A stretch of DNA of 64,000 bases from Pseudopyrenochaeta lycopersici (Eukaryota > Ascomycota > Dothideomycetes > Pleosporales > Pseudopyrenochaetaceae). The notes under the pieces are model-generated. The model saw nothing but the letters and a program-made list of their open reading frames with translations. It was not told the DNA's origin and searched no databases. Of the stretch, positions 48,783 through 60,338 are shown one piece after another. The stretch covers positions 1,612,001 to 1,676,000 of the forward strand of contig NHZP01000004.1 of the NCBI GenBank assembly GCA_003313425.1, read 5' to 3'. The position numbers and the translations under genes were made by a program. Position 1 is the stretch's first letter; the number at the start of each line of letters is the position of its first letter.

Positions 48783-50423
48783 ATGGCCAGCCGCGGCGTT
48801 AATTCTGCCGTCACAAAGGATGGAGAAACGTACAACAAGCTTCAGCGACCCGATGATTACCTCGTACCGACTACGTCTCACCCACTGCCGTTCGCCTCTG
48901 CAGGCCTTTTGTCGACGCATCCAAGCAAACGAAAGCGCACACATGATGCAGCACCTGGAAGCAAGCGCATAAGAGCAGAGCACAGCTCTGCACAGTCAAA
49001 CCGTTTGGGACCAGTGGGTGAATGTGGTATGCGGACAATACTGCCGGGAGTGGATGATGATGAGCAGCTCTCGGATAATTCCACGAGCGAAGCACTAGCT
49101 TACCTCCGCAGCGTCAGGTTAGTGCTCTGGCATGATTTTCTGCGCTCAGGCAGAGGTGAACATTTAGGCCTCGAAGCTGATATGTAAGGCAGGTCCGAAG
49201 CGTCAACGATCCCTCCACTTCTCGTAGCTGCCGTCGGTGACGGAAAGATTGATAATCATGGACACTTCCCTGAGGTCGACACCTTTGATGCTGAGCGTTT
49301 GATCTATAAGGACGGGGTTTGGATTGCTGTCGATATAGGGCACAAAGCTACTGCTGATGAAGAAGGATGGGAAGAAGATCATTGCCATCCTGACTCGCAG
49401 GCAAGCTGCTACAAACTGCTACTCAAGCGATTTCAGTCTCTTCGTCACCAACTTGTCGAGGCTGACGTGAGTAGTCACAATCAAATTTCCAGGATCGCTA
49501 TGGAGAAATCAATTCACACACACCCTCCTGGAAGCAAGCGCGCCTGGCTACAGACGATCGATCGGGATTACCCTACTCTGCAACAGGTGCTTCAGTTGAG
49601 CGAGAGGTCCTTGTTCTTTGGTCTTCAGAGTTGTGCCTCTTCTTTAGCCCAATCCACCACGATTTCCCGTGAGAAATGCTGCTGGATATGGACCTTGCTG
49701 GCTCGAACAGGAGACATGGGTACGCTGGATCACGAGCGAATAGGCCGAGTCAGAGACTTAGGCATCCAAGCTGGCCGACTTAGTATGCGGCTTCGGCATT
49801 CGAGCGCCCCTCAAGAACAGTTTGGGGGTGATAATGATGTTGTGGAAGACATGCGATCCATGAAGGAAAAGAGTAGTCGTAATAATGGAGTGGGTGCTAA
49901 GGAGAGTGTTGATGACACCGAGTGGAATAAGGTGACGAAAACACAGCAAAATGCGACGGACAGGACCATAGATGCAGGTGGTGCTCCGCCCAAGTCTGCA
50001 GGCAATGATGGACAGGGGCCTCAACTTGGTGGAGACACGAGCGAGTCCGAGACAGACATGTCTTTGTCTGATGGCGAGAATCCAGTGCATGTCGATGCGC
50101 AAACCAACGATCTAGAGCAAGCTCGGGCACGCCTGCTTGCACAGCTTGGTGACCGTTTGGTGCAGTCACAGGTCCCACCATCGCGAGCAGAGGCTGAGAA
50201 GGAGCGCCAACAACAGCTGCGAGAACTTGAGCCAGGCAAGGACACCCTCTCCCAAGCAGCGTCTGTTGGGATCGCCAAGACTGCTCCTCATGACAGTATC
50301 GCTGAGGGCGCTGCTCTGGCCGACTGCGACTGGAACACGATGGTTGCTGTGGATATGATTTTAACCGTGGTAGCAGAGTGCTATGGACAGAGAGACCTGC
50401 TGCGGTTCAGGGGCGCCTGGTGA
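48783..50423 (+). CDS. Gemin2/SIP1-like spliceosomal snRNP assembly factor
   Basis: Gemin2 (Brr1 in yeast) helps load Sm proteins on spliceosomal snRNAs. Exons 48783-49117 and 49193-50423 give 521 residues. The SIP1-type signature is the segment EALAYLRSVRSEASTIPPLL, which crosses the intron and uses the second of two neighbouring AG acceptors (CAG at 49190-49192). It is followed by YKDGVWIAV and, further on, CCWIWTLLARTGDMGTLD. A long acidic, Ser-rich insertion sits in the C-terminal third (SESETDMSLSDGE), so the protein is longer than yeast Brr1. The N-terminus has a basic patch (SKRKRTHD) that could direct nuclear import. Confidence 0.78.
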
Positions 50424-50631
50424 GGTCTGGCGACACGACACTGAAGCGCGTGCATACATCTTTGAGCGAACATGAGATTTCAGATGATACCCACATGCAA
50501 TACAATCCCATTCTTTGGCCCCTTGGTACATGATTGTTGTGACGTCGACATGCACGGGCCAGGTCACGAAATCCGGAAATGCGAAATGGATTTTGTTGCA
50601 CTTTTGCAGAGACGCGCGCTTGATTGCCCGT

Positions 50632-50638
50632 TGAGTCA
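50632..50638. promoter_or_regulatory. Palindromic TGAGTCA (Gcn4/CpcA-type) site at HTS1
   Basis: A perfect TGAGTCA heptamer, the consensus of the amino-acid-control bZIP factor Gcn4/CpcA/CPC1, ends 11 bases before the first in-frame ATG of the histidyl-tRNA synthetase gene. Aminoacyl-tRNA synthetase genes are known targets of this factor. The site lies 177 bp upstream of the internal cytosolic-type start. Confidence 0.5.
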
Positions 50639-50649
50639 CCTTCCTGCTC

Positions 50650-52347
50650 ATGCGGCTCCTTATTGCACCCCACTTTGCCCGCCCCGCGCTGCTCCAAGAC
50701 GCTCTCCGACACACATTCGCCTGCAACAAAATCACCGTCGCACCCATCCGTACCCGTCTCGCACCCCCCCGCCGTCTGCTCTGCACCCAGTCTCTGTGCT
50801 TCATCGATGACGACATGGGCAAGGAAGACAAGTCCAGCAAGAGCTTCAATTTGAAGGTGCCAAAGGGCACGCGTGATTGTACGTTTCCCCAAAAAAATTT
50901 ATCGTGTGCTGCAACTGTTTCGAAAGTGCCCGCTCACATTGCTAGGGACTGGCGAGGATGCTGCCCTCCGCGATCGTCTCTTTCAGACTGTCACAGACGT
51001 CTTCAAACGCCACGGTGCTACGACGCTCGACACGCCCGTCTTCGAGCTCAAGGAGATCCTAAGCGGCAAATATGGAGAGGACTCAAAGTTGATCTACGAC
51101 CTGCAAGACCAGGGCGGAGAGCTCTGCTCGCTACGCTACGACCTGACTGTCCCTCTTGCACGATGGCTTGCCATGAACCCGAGTGTTCAGAGCTTCAAGC
51201 GCTATCAGATTGCCAAAGTCTACCGCCGCGACCAACCTGCAATGACCAAGGGTCGCATGCGGGAGTTCTACCAGTGCGACTTCGACATCGCAGGCTCATA
51301 TGATGCCATGATTCCCGACGCTGAAGTCCTCAAGATCGCCACTGATGTTCTCGATGCGCTTGGCTGGGAGTCATATACTATTAAGATTAATCATAGGAAG
51401 ATTCTGGATGGGATATTCAAGGCTGCTGGCGTTCAGGAAGAGCTGATCAGGCCGATAAGTTCTGCAGTGGACAAACTTGATAAGGTAGCTTTATCCAATA
51501 TTGGCGATTGATCGATTTTGTTAACATGTTGCAGCTTCCGTGGGCCGAAGTGAAGAAGGAGATGGAGACCAAAGGACTACCGGCAGAAATTGCAGACAAA
51601 ATTGGTGACTGGGTGCAGCGCAAGGGTGGCGACGACATCATCGAGTTCCTGAAGACAGATGAGGCTCTCTCGCAATCCGAAGATGTCATTAAAGGCGTCC
51701 AGGACATGGAGCTACTTTTCAATTACCTTGACGCCTTTAGCGCCAGGAAGAGGATATCTTTTGACCTCTCGCTGGCTAGAGGTCTTGACTACTACACCGG
51801 GTTAATCTACGAGGTTGTCACAGAAGGTTCCGCACCTCGCGTGCAGGGTCAGCAGAAAGAAATCGGTGTAGGTAGTGTTGCGGCCGGGGGTCGATATGAC
51901 GAATTGGTAGGTATGTTCAGCGGCAAGCCCATTCCATGCGTCGGCATATCCTTCGGAATCGACCGAATCATTAGCATAATGAAGGCCCGTGGCCAATCAA
52001 CACAGCGTGCCAAAGATGTCGATGCCTTCGTCATGGCTTTTGGTGGGAAAGGCTTCACAGGTATGTTGACAGAGCGTATGCAAGTCGCACAAGAGTTGTG
52101 GGCCGCCGGCATTAAGACGGAGTTCTCGTATAAGTTGAAACCGAAACTTCCTCAGCAATTTAAACAGGCCGAATTGGCAGGTATTCCGCTTGCTGTTATC
52201 CTTGGAGAAGACGAATTAAAAGAAGGCAAAGTCAAGATCAAGGTTCTAGGCATCAAAGATGAGAATAACCCGGAGAAGGACGGGGTATTGGTCGACAGAA
52301 GCAGTATGGTCACGGAAATCCAAAAGAGGCTACCAGGTACAAACTAA
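50650..52347 (+). CDS. HTS1: Histidyl-tRNA synthetase, cytosolic and mitochondrial forms
   Basis: Charges tRNA-His. Exons 50650-50878, 50946-51484 and 51535-52347 give 526 residues. The first 55 residues are Arg/Leu-rich ([20 protein letters not shown]) and look like a mitochondrial presequence. A second ATG at 50815 ([11 protein letters not shown]) would yield the cytosolic enzyme, as in yeast HTS1, where one gene makes both. Class II and HisRS motifs: [41 protein letters not shown] (motif 2), [13 protein letters not shown], then [13 protein letters not shown] and GISFGIDR (motif 3). The C-terminal anticodon-binding domain runs from [10 protein letters not shown] to the end. Confidence 0.96.
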
Positions 52348-53050
52348 TCGCACGGTTTCTTAAGGTTTGAGCATAGGATAGGCAAACAAAACGAAGATAC
52401 CCCATAGACAAGTTTCCCCGCGCTATCGCGGATGGAGACCCTGATTGCCGGATGAATGTCGTGTACAGTATTATCAAGCACCGAGGCTGTGAACTCGTAG
52501 CTAAGCAAAAGTCTAGTGGGCCTGCGGTTTCTATGTCTCCTCAGCACTTGGATGTGAATCAATGAGAGAGTTAGGGCCTTTGACCGTCTCACGTTCGGTC
52601 ACATGGGCTATCTCTCCCTATATGCTATTTTACGTCGACCGCTCGTGATATGGCAGTTCACGATCGATTCTTGCTTATCGGGTCGTCCTGTCTAAGAGCT
52701 AGCGCTTTGTCTGTGGTGCCTCCACGTTAGATCGGCCTTGATGCCTTCAGCGGCCTTTGCATAGATATTACAACATACACAAGCAACTCATAGTCAGAGA
52801 ATCATGGCGATACGCATTGGGAAATAAGATTAGAAAACTTGAGCAGCTTGACTGGGTGACAGATGCAAGTCAAGGATTTGTCTACATTGTGTAGACAATC
52901 CAACGACACGAGACCCTCGGCTTAATCTATCGGTACAGCATAATCTCCATTTGAGCTATGTACAGGCGCATCACAAAGGAAAGAAATGTTCAGACGCTCC
53001 TTGTGTGATCTCTCTGGTTAATGACGTGTTCCTATGCATCGATTTGATGA
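52348..53050. other. Intergenic, convergent 3' ends
   Basis: 703 bp between the stops of HTS1 and the small mitochondrial protein gene. No coding sequence recognised. Confidence 0.45.
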
Positions 53051-53660
53051 TCAGTATCCGTCCTTGCCCCACTTGTTATAAGTGTCGTGGAGTTCCTATT
53101 ATAGTCAGTAGGTCCGGACTGGTGACAATATACTGGCATGACGTGCCTTAGGAAGGGTGACGTTCGGGATAACGACCACGTTCAAGGCAGACGGTGCATC
53201 CTTCTTGACACTCGTATCACCGCCAGGATGATACTGGTAAGGGCTTGAGCCACCCTGCTTCCAAGGCTCGCTGTCGGAGGCCTTGGCGACCGTTCGCTCA
53301 GAGGAAGCGCTGGTTGGAGAGCGGGCTTGGAAAATTAGCAAACTTTGTTGTTTTTGGCGGGGAAATGGCGCCATCGATTAACAGGGAGCTTACAGAAATG
53401 CCATCCCGCGAGGCCGAAAACACCGCTCATGATGGCTAGAAGCACCTGTGCAGTCCAATTAGCCCCCCAATTGGCGTATAACAATCGATTGATGCATAGC
53501 ATACATAGAGCTCGGGGTCGCGCTTCGCTCCAGTCTTGAGGGCCTGCTTTCCAGCTGCCCTCTCGCCCTCGGCAGCAGCACTAGCCCATCGGCGGAGGAC
53601 GGGGGCGGGACGCAGGCGTGGAGCAGCGCGGAAGGCTGAGCGAGCAATGATGGAGGACAT
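53051..53660 (-). CDS. Small conserved fungal mitochondrial membrane protein
   Basis: Predicted 143-residue protein. I recognise it as a conserved fungal type but have no function for it. Exons 53660-53505, 53445-53394, 53325-53147 and 53095-53051 add up in phase. The leader MSSIIARSAFRAAPRLRPAP is rich in Arg and lacks acids, as for mitochondrial import. One hydrophobic helix follows (VLLAIMSGVFGLAGWHF). The soluble tail has SEPWKQGGSSPYQYHPGGD, SALNVVVIPNVTLPK and a conserved end ELHDTYNKWGKDGY. The last intron (53146-53096) begins with GC instead of GT; no GT donor nearby keeps the frame to the conserved last exon. Confidence 0.8.
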
Positions 53661-54037
53661 GGTGGGCGCAATTGAGGCGAAGGAGGTGCGAGAGAGATGC
53701 GTGGATGGTGAGCGTGATGGTTCGATGTTGAATCTGGCGGCTCGCCAAGCTCTCGCGGCTGCGTCACCGAGGGTCTAGCCAAAGGCAGACTGGTGCCGTC
53801 AGAGGGACCTTGCAGCAACCACGGCATCGACTTGGGCCCCTTTCGAGACATCATCGCAATCAGAGCCTCCGTCCGCCCTGCCGTCGCTTCTTCACGCTCC
53901 TTCGCACCCAGTCGCTCCTTCCGCTCTCCTCTCTCTCCTTCGTCGTCCCTTCCTCCCCCGCCGGACCGCGCCTGCTTCGTCGATGTCATGCAGTTTGTAA
54001 CGCGAGTGCCTGCGCCAACGACACCCACACGCTGGCT
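53661..54037. promoter_or_regulatory. Divergent promoter region, small mitochondrial protein / ERF2
   Basis: 377 bp between two divergent start codons, with a strongly pyrimidine-rich stretch (about 53880-53960) before ERF2. No specific site assigned. Confidence 0.4.
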
Positions 54038-56004
54038 ATGACGACGCCCGACCTGAAGCGCAGCTCGACCGGGAGCCGCGTGCTGGGCATCACGGGGCCA
54101 GCAGGAGAGTCCGGCCTGCCGCCCTCGCGCCCCTCTTCCATCGCGACTGCGACCTCGGGCAGCCAGAACAGATGGTCGCAGGCCACTCCGCCGCGCTGGC
54201 CTGGCGCCGCGCAGAGTGGCATCAGTGTGTCTGGCAGTCTGGGGCCACAGAGCCGCCCAACCACATCTGCCAGTAGAACACATGTTCCCTTGGCCGCGCA
54301 TGGCTTCTTCCGCCCGATGAGCTCGCAACGGCTCCAGCAGCAGCGCAACCAGCGCCCTACCTCTCTCCTGGGCCATGGCTCACTCTACTCGGAAGCAGCG
54401 CACGAAATGGGCGGCAACTCCTATCGCCAGAGTATCGGCTCAACGCGAACGGTCCGCGGCGCCCCTGCCCTCGGCCTCCAAGAGGAGCTGGACCAGCAGC
54501 CTCCACCTTCGCGCGGCACCGACATCACAGACAGAGACATGCCAGACCGCACCACGGCGAACACAACGCCCACAGGAGCAGAGACAGTGCGCAGTCGCGG
54601 CGAGAGCATCACGCCTCTGCAGCGACCGCGGCCCCAACATCTCCATCTCTCCAACGTCCACAACCACGACGCTGGCAAGCTCCCAACGCCCAGCAAATCC
54701 CCCCGCTCCTTCAGATCCAGCTTCATGTTGTCCAGCCGCGACGGCCGCCCCACGCAGATTCGCCCCCATCAGGGCCACGAGAAGCTCACCTCGGCCGAGT
54801 CATCGCCTAGGCTCGCACGCAGAGAGGCTACCAAGGAGGCTGTCAAAGAAGAGCTAGGGAAGAACCATGAATACTTCTCTGGCAACACCGCCTTTTGCTG
54901 GGGCGGCCGCCTTCAAAATACCCGCGACCGACCGGTAAACGTAGCCACAGCCGTCATGATCATCGTGCCTGCCGGTCTCTTCTTCGGCTTCTCGTTCGTG
55001 TATCCCTCGCTCCCTGTCCCTTTTTGCAAGCTGACTATTACACCAGGGCGCCTTGGCTGTGGCTCCATGTTTCGCCATCGATACCCATTCTCTTTGCTTA
55101 CTTGTTTCTCATATCCGTCTCTTCATTCATTCATGCATCTGCTTCAGATCCAGGCGTATGTTTGACCTGGCGTTTTCTTATCGCTCAACGCTGACCTTAC
55201 TAGATTCTACCCCGGAATTTACATCCGTTCCCTCCGCCTAATCCTAATGATGATCCCCTAAACCTCGGGCCCCCTACGACTGAGTGGACCATGGTCGTAT
55301 CAGCGACTGGCACCAACGCCGCCATGGAGGTACCGACAAAGTACTGTAAAAGTTGCAACATATGGCGCCCTCCACGCGCCCACCATTGCCGTATTTGCGA
55401 CAACTGCGTTGAAACCCAGGATCACCATTGTGTGTGGCTCAACAATTGCGTCGGACGCCGGAACTATCGCTACTTTTTTGTCTTCGTTTGTGCAACTACT
55501 ATGCTAGGATTATTTCTTCTGGGAGCTAGTCTGGCACATATACTAATCTGGCGTGCACGAAACGGCGCATCCTTCGGCGAAGCCATCAACCGATGGCGTA
55601 TTCCTTTTGCCATGTGTATCTATGGACTCATTGGATGGACATACCCGTTCAGTCTTGGCGTCTATCATTTGTTCTTGGTCGGAAGGGGCGAAACAACTCG
55701 CGAATATCTGAACTCGCACAAATTCTTGAAGAAAGACCGACACCGGCCTTTTACGCGAGGGTCAGTGTTCAAAAATTGGCTGGCGGTGTTGCAGCGACCT
55801 CGCCCGCCTACTTATCTACATTTCAAACAGAGATATGAGGAGGGTGATCAAAGGTTCGGTCCACGCAAAGGGAAACGCACAGCGCCATTAGCTACTGAGC
55901 AACAGGGGGGCGGCGTGGAGATGCAAGACGTCCGTGTTTCCGAAGGCTTCCAGGGTCCTGTTGGCAGGACGGATCGAGATTCCACCAAAGCTCGTGTGGT
56001 GTGA
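54038..56004 (+). CDS. ERF2: DHHC palmitoyltransferase Erf2-like
   Basis: Catalytic subunit of the palmitoyltransferase that lipidates Ras-type proteins at the ER/Golgi. Exons 54038-54993, 55047-55155 and 55204-56004 give 621 residues. The first ~300 residues are disordered and Ser/Pro/Arg-rich. The first two membrane helices lie around NVATAVMIIVPAGLFFGF and PILFAYLFLISVSSFI. The cysteine-rich DHHC domain shows YCKSCNIWRPPRAHHCRICD and DHHCVWLNNCVGRRNYRYF, with the catalytic DHHC at about residues 428-431. Two more helices follow, then a KNWLAVLQRPRPPTYLHFK segment typical of Erf2. The start was placed at MTTPDLKRSS; upstream in-frame ATGs give only low-complexity sequence. Confidence 0.92.
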
Positions 56005-56655
56005 GCAGATAGGAAGCGGGTGGGTTCCAAATGCTAAATAGACCCTTAAATACGTACTTGGAGCCATATTTCTCTCTATCTCTCTCCTTGTATCTTTTGC
56101 TATGCTGTGCCATGCGCAAGCGTCTACAATATAAGCATCCGCTCTTCCACATGCTGTGCAAGTGGTTGCATTTGACTGTGTTGCATCCTCAGGCCAGCGA
56201 TGTTATCCTCATTAAAGCAAAACACATACTGCCAACAAAACGTCGTGATTAACGGCAGGCTTTGTGTAATGGTTGATTTGCTAAATCGCGCGCCATTATG
56301 TTATAAGACGGAATGTGAGGGTGGGTGACACTGGACAGATCAGGAACAGCCTAATTGGTTGACCCGACTAGCTCGATATGTTTACCTCCTCCCCAAGCCG
56401 CCTACCATCCTTCTACCCATCGCCCCCTCCGGCACGCTATTACCTGCCAATGCATGCCTTCTATTTCTTCTAGGCTCGATTGACGATTCTTGACATATTC
56501 AAGACTGTTGCTTGCTTGCCGCGCGTGAACTTTGGCACTGTTGCTGCAGGCGCGCCCTGCACCCGCCCAAACCGTCGACCTCCACTGCGCGTCAGTGTCT
56601 CGCCCCCTCAGAACCACAGCCGCGACGCGCCCTGCAGTTTCGCTCCTCTGTCATC
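56005..56655. other. Intergenic, promoter of ASH1
   Basis: 651 bp between ERF2 and ASH1. In-frame ATGs upstream of 56656 exist but encode a Pro/Arg-rich stretch that is probably not protein. No other gene recognised. Confidence 0.4.
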
Positions 56656-59327
56656 ATGGCTGGACGAGATCTCTCGCCGACGTCGACATCGTCTACGCTG
56701 TCCAACATTACAGTCCAGATGGACAAGCGAGCCGACGTCCGCGCCATGTCCAGCGCGTCGCCTTCCATCTCGACACCTCCCACTAGCCTTGACGACGAGG
56801 CTAGCGTCTTATCCGACACCACGAAGCTCGAACAGTCCGTAGAAGCATATGGCGACACTTCGGCGCTCCACGCGCCTGACGAAGCGCAAGGGGTGACACG
56901 CACTACGACAGGCACAGATAGCAGTGAGGGCCGGCGATCTTCAAGGAACTCGCGCAAATCTGTACCGACGTACAACGTCCAGATCCTTGCAGGCACTGCC
57001 ATCCATACTCCTACAAAGTACTTGGAGAAACATCACAAGAACGTCCTGCATGGTTCCTTGGAGAGCGCCTCTAAGGCGGACAATGTCACGCCCGCAAAGA
57101 AGAGGCCGCTGAAGTCAAAATCTATGGCAACAGAGGTCAGCGATCCGGTCGAGGAGCAGCTCGTGGCGGAGGCTGCTCATGCAGCACGGCGTCGTACGTC
57201 TTCGCGGGTGACAGACCTGCGTAGGGAAGCCCTCCGCAATCTCTACGGTGCTGGGGATGCCTCTACAACTACTGTTTCAGGGGGGAAGCCCTTTGTTCAG
57301 GGCACTCTTCGACGCAGTGCGTCAGATTCTCGTTTGAACACTACCCAGTCATTATCCTTCACCAACTCGCTCAAGCGCTCTCGCACCGCTGTGGAGCCGG
57401 GAGGTGAGTCCCAAAACCAAACACAGGAGCAGAAGGTGTACCTCAAGCCAAAGTCGAAAACATGGTTGAAACAGGGCCTATTTGTAGGACAACATCGTGA
57501 TTTTGATCCTCGACTTTCAGAAACTCAAAATCGTGCCAAAAAGAGGAACAGGAAAATCAAAGAGAACAGCACGCTGCCCCTTCCCATTTTTGCTTGCGAT
57601 CGCCTCTTAAATGAAGACCCCCGACATGTCTTTCGCGATTATAAACTGCCTTTCGACACCTACAACCCCTTGCCGAGAAAGGTCAAAGTGGATGGATGGG
57701 TCAAGCTCCACAAAAGTGAGAATCCCGTCAGGTGTAGTCCGCACAATAGCTAATACTATCCCAGATCGATTCATTGGCGACGCGTCCGCGTTGTGGAAAC
57801 GCGACAAGCAGGATTCTTCTCAATGCTATTGCGACCCGGAGGATGGATGCGGAGAGGCCTGCCATAATCGCATAATGGCTTACGAATGTGACAGCACGAA
57901 CTGTAGGCTTACTTCGGAAGAATGTGGTAACCGTCCCTTCGCGGAACTTCGGCGGCGTGCTAAGGGAAATCGGTATGATTATGGCGTGGAGGTTGTACAC
58001 ACTGAGGATAGAGGCTATGGCGTGCGAGCCATGAGGACTTTCGAACCTCATCAGATCATCGTAGAATACGCTGGAGAGATCATCACGCAGTCCGAGTGTG
58101 AGCGGCGCATGAAGCAGGTCTACAAGAAGGACAAGGTAAGTTATTGTCCCATTCTGGTGTAGATTCTTTAGCTGATCTGCCCTAGTGTTATTATCTTATG
58201 AGTTTCGATAACAAAATGATCATTGACGCGACGCGGGGTACCATCGCACGATTTGTCAACCATTCTTGTGAACCCAACTGCGAGATGATTAAGTGGACTG
58301 TTGGTGGAGAACCCAGAATGGCACTATTCGCTGGTCGTCGGGGAATTATGACGGGTGAAGAATTGACTTATGATTACAACTTCGAGTAAGTGACTTCCGA
58401 TTATCACACCCGATCAAACAAAGCTGACTTTTCAGTCCCTTCTCTCAGAAAAATATTCAGGAATGCCGATGCGGCACGGAGACTTGTCGCGGGGTGCTTG
58501 GTCCAAAACCAAAAAAACCTGTTGAGGAGAAGATTACCACTTCTGTGATCATCGCTGGCACCAAGCGCAAAATCCATAATCTCTTCAGCTCTGGTCGGGA
58601 CCATTCTGAGAGCCGTCCGAACTCCCCGAAGAAGCGCAAAATGTATTCTGGAAAGTCTGCTACGACCAAAGTAACAAACGCTGCTGCTCAATCGGAAGCG
58701 GCTCGTGAGCAGGCTGAAAAGGAAGCGAGCGAGCATTCGCGTCAAATTGCGTCTCGCGAGAATCGAGCTCGCAAGCGATCCATCTCAGCAACTGGATCCA
58801 GGCATGCTCGGTCTGCCAACTTGCGAACGAAACAAACTTCGACTGTCAAGCTCACAAGACACACCACAGTCAGCTTCAAGCACAGATTGCCAAAGGCAGG
58901 TACATTGAAGGCCGTCAAGAAGCCTTCAAATCTGCCCTTTGCTATCCGGCGCAATATCTCGGAGCTCAATACTCGTCAGGCGACTCGAGCCCCCAAATGT
59001 CCCAGTACTCCCACTCACGAAATTGGTTCGGAGAAGTCTGACTCGGAAGATGATATGTCTCCAAACATTACCCCCGCTTCTCTTCGCAGCGCGTCAGGGA
59101 AGGGTAGCGGTTATAGTCCTGTCAATCAGGATCTAATAGCAAAACGGCCATTATCCAAATCAGGGCCAAAGCATTTCCGCGCTGCACAGGCTCGCGCCAT
59201 AAGCAAGGCCAAATTACAACAACGCATTCGTTCGTCAGCTCCAAAGAACTTACAACAGACCGGCGCTGGGGTGAAGAAATTATATCATATTGCTCAGAGT
59301 AGAACTCGTAGTGCACGAGGAAGGTAA
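56656..59327 (+). CDS. ASH1: Histone H3K36 methyltransferase Ash1-like (AWS-SET-PostSET)
   Basis: Ash1-class enzymes methylate H3 Lys36, and in filamentous fungi this mark accompanies silent, often subtelomeric genes. Exons 56656-57715, 57765-58135, 58186-58385 and 58436-59327 give 840 residues. The N-terminal ~350 residues are Ser/Thr-rich and unstructured. The AWS cysteine cluster begins at SSQCYCDPEDGCGEACHN (about residue 372). The SET domain has GYGVRAMRTFEPHQIIVEYA, DATRGTIARFVNHSCEPNC (NHSC at 502-505) and GEELTYDYNF. The post-SET triad CRCGTETC is at 554-561. The basic C-terminal tail is long. The stop codon at 59325-59327 overlaps a perfect GTAAGT donor, so an extra 3' exon is possible. 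Confidence 0.9.
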
Positions 59328-60076
59328 GTTACCCCTTGGTACTGCACATTGCTACAGGATGACCGATTATTGTATTTTACGCGTACTTTATTGTCTTAGT
59401 GATTTTCGAAAGGTAGCGAGTACCGTGGACTTTTGTTGCAACGGAAAGGATTGCGCTGACTTGTGGCAATCAAGGTTCTTACCCAAGAGTACGGGTGGAA
59501 CAGCTGTTGCGAAAGAAACATGAAGTGTTTACCTAATAGAAGCCAGGAGTACATGAGTATGGTTAATTCAATTCGTTTTCATATTACCTGAAAGATCATG
59601 CCTGTTCCAAGTCTCTCCCTTCCTCGATCACCACTATGTGAATAATTGCTTCCACAGTCTACCAATTCGGCTTTTGGTCGCGAGATGCGTGATGAACACC
59701 CTCTCTCAGTGTGACATGGATTTAAGTCGTATTCTGGTTCGTGAACATAGACAACGTGTAACATTCTTATCGTCCCATGGTAGAGTTTCAAAAGGACGAT
59801 TCCAGAATCATGCTAATTCCACTGAAAGCTCGAGTGTAATGTTGGGCTGGTGTTGGATGTGATGTTTGCGTATTTCGTTACATATGTTATAGTATACGCA
59901 AAAGCTGAACAAGATGATTACATTATACCAAGCTCCTTCAGAGGTAACATACCATCAATCAGTAACCGACAGGCAGAAAACCCTCAATCCAAACCAGCTC
60001 TAGACCCATATACTTGGTCACTAATTAAGAATGAAAAGCAAAAAAAAAAAAAAAAAACCCTTGTTCGCCGACGTGT
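59328..60076. other. Intergenic with 18-base A run
   Basis: Short frames only. A run of 18 A residues lies at 60040-60057. A possible alternative ASH1 3' exon lies at about 59400-59523. Confidence 0.4.
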
Positions 60077-60280
60077 CTATACACAGCCCACTCTCAACCC
60101 GGCAAAACTGCGTAATTCAATGGATTTGCCGTAGATCGCATCGTATGTATTGACGAAATCGTTGTCGTTGACGGGAACAAGGCCACGAGTGATGGTTGTT
60201 GCATTGAACTTGAAGTTGGTTCGAGCAAATTGTGACCATCCTCTGTCATCGTGAAATATTTGGAGCGAAGAGAAGCACAT
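60077..60280 (-). CDS. Possible short coding exon, unknown
   Basis: A 67-codon frame on the minus strand just downstream of the tandem-repeat frame. It encodes FHDDRGWSQFARTNFKFNAT and TRGLVPVNDNDFVNTYDAIY, which have globular, protein-like composition but match no family I know. It could be a 3' exon of the repeat-containing gene, since a pyrimidine-rich stretch ending in TTAG lies at 60339-60366 (reverse strand). No connection with certain splice sites could be established. Low confidence. Confidence 0.25.
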   Translation of the reverse strand: MCFSSLQIFHDDRGWSQFARTNFKFNATTITRGLVPVNDNDFVNTYDAIYGKSIELRSFAGLRVGCV

Positions 60281-60338
60281 ACTCTCAATTCGTGGTCCGG
60301 TAGCGACTCAAAACCCGGGCGATCAACCTAACGGCGAT

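Noticed and set aside
53459..54376. 305-codon minus-strand frame across the ERF2 5' region
   Set aside because: It is antisense to ERF2 and overlaps the small mitochondrial gene; composition is that of a GC-rich shadow frame.
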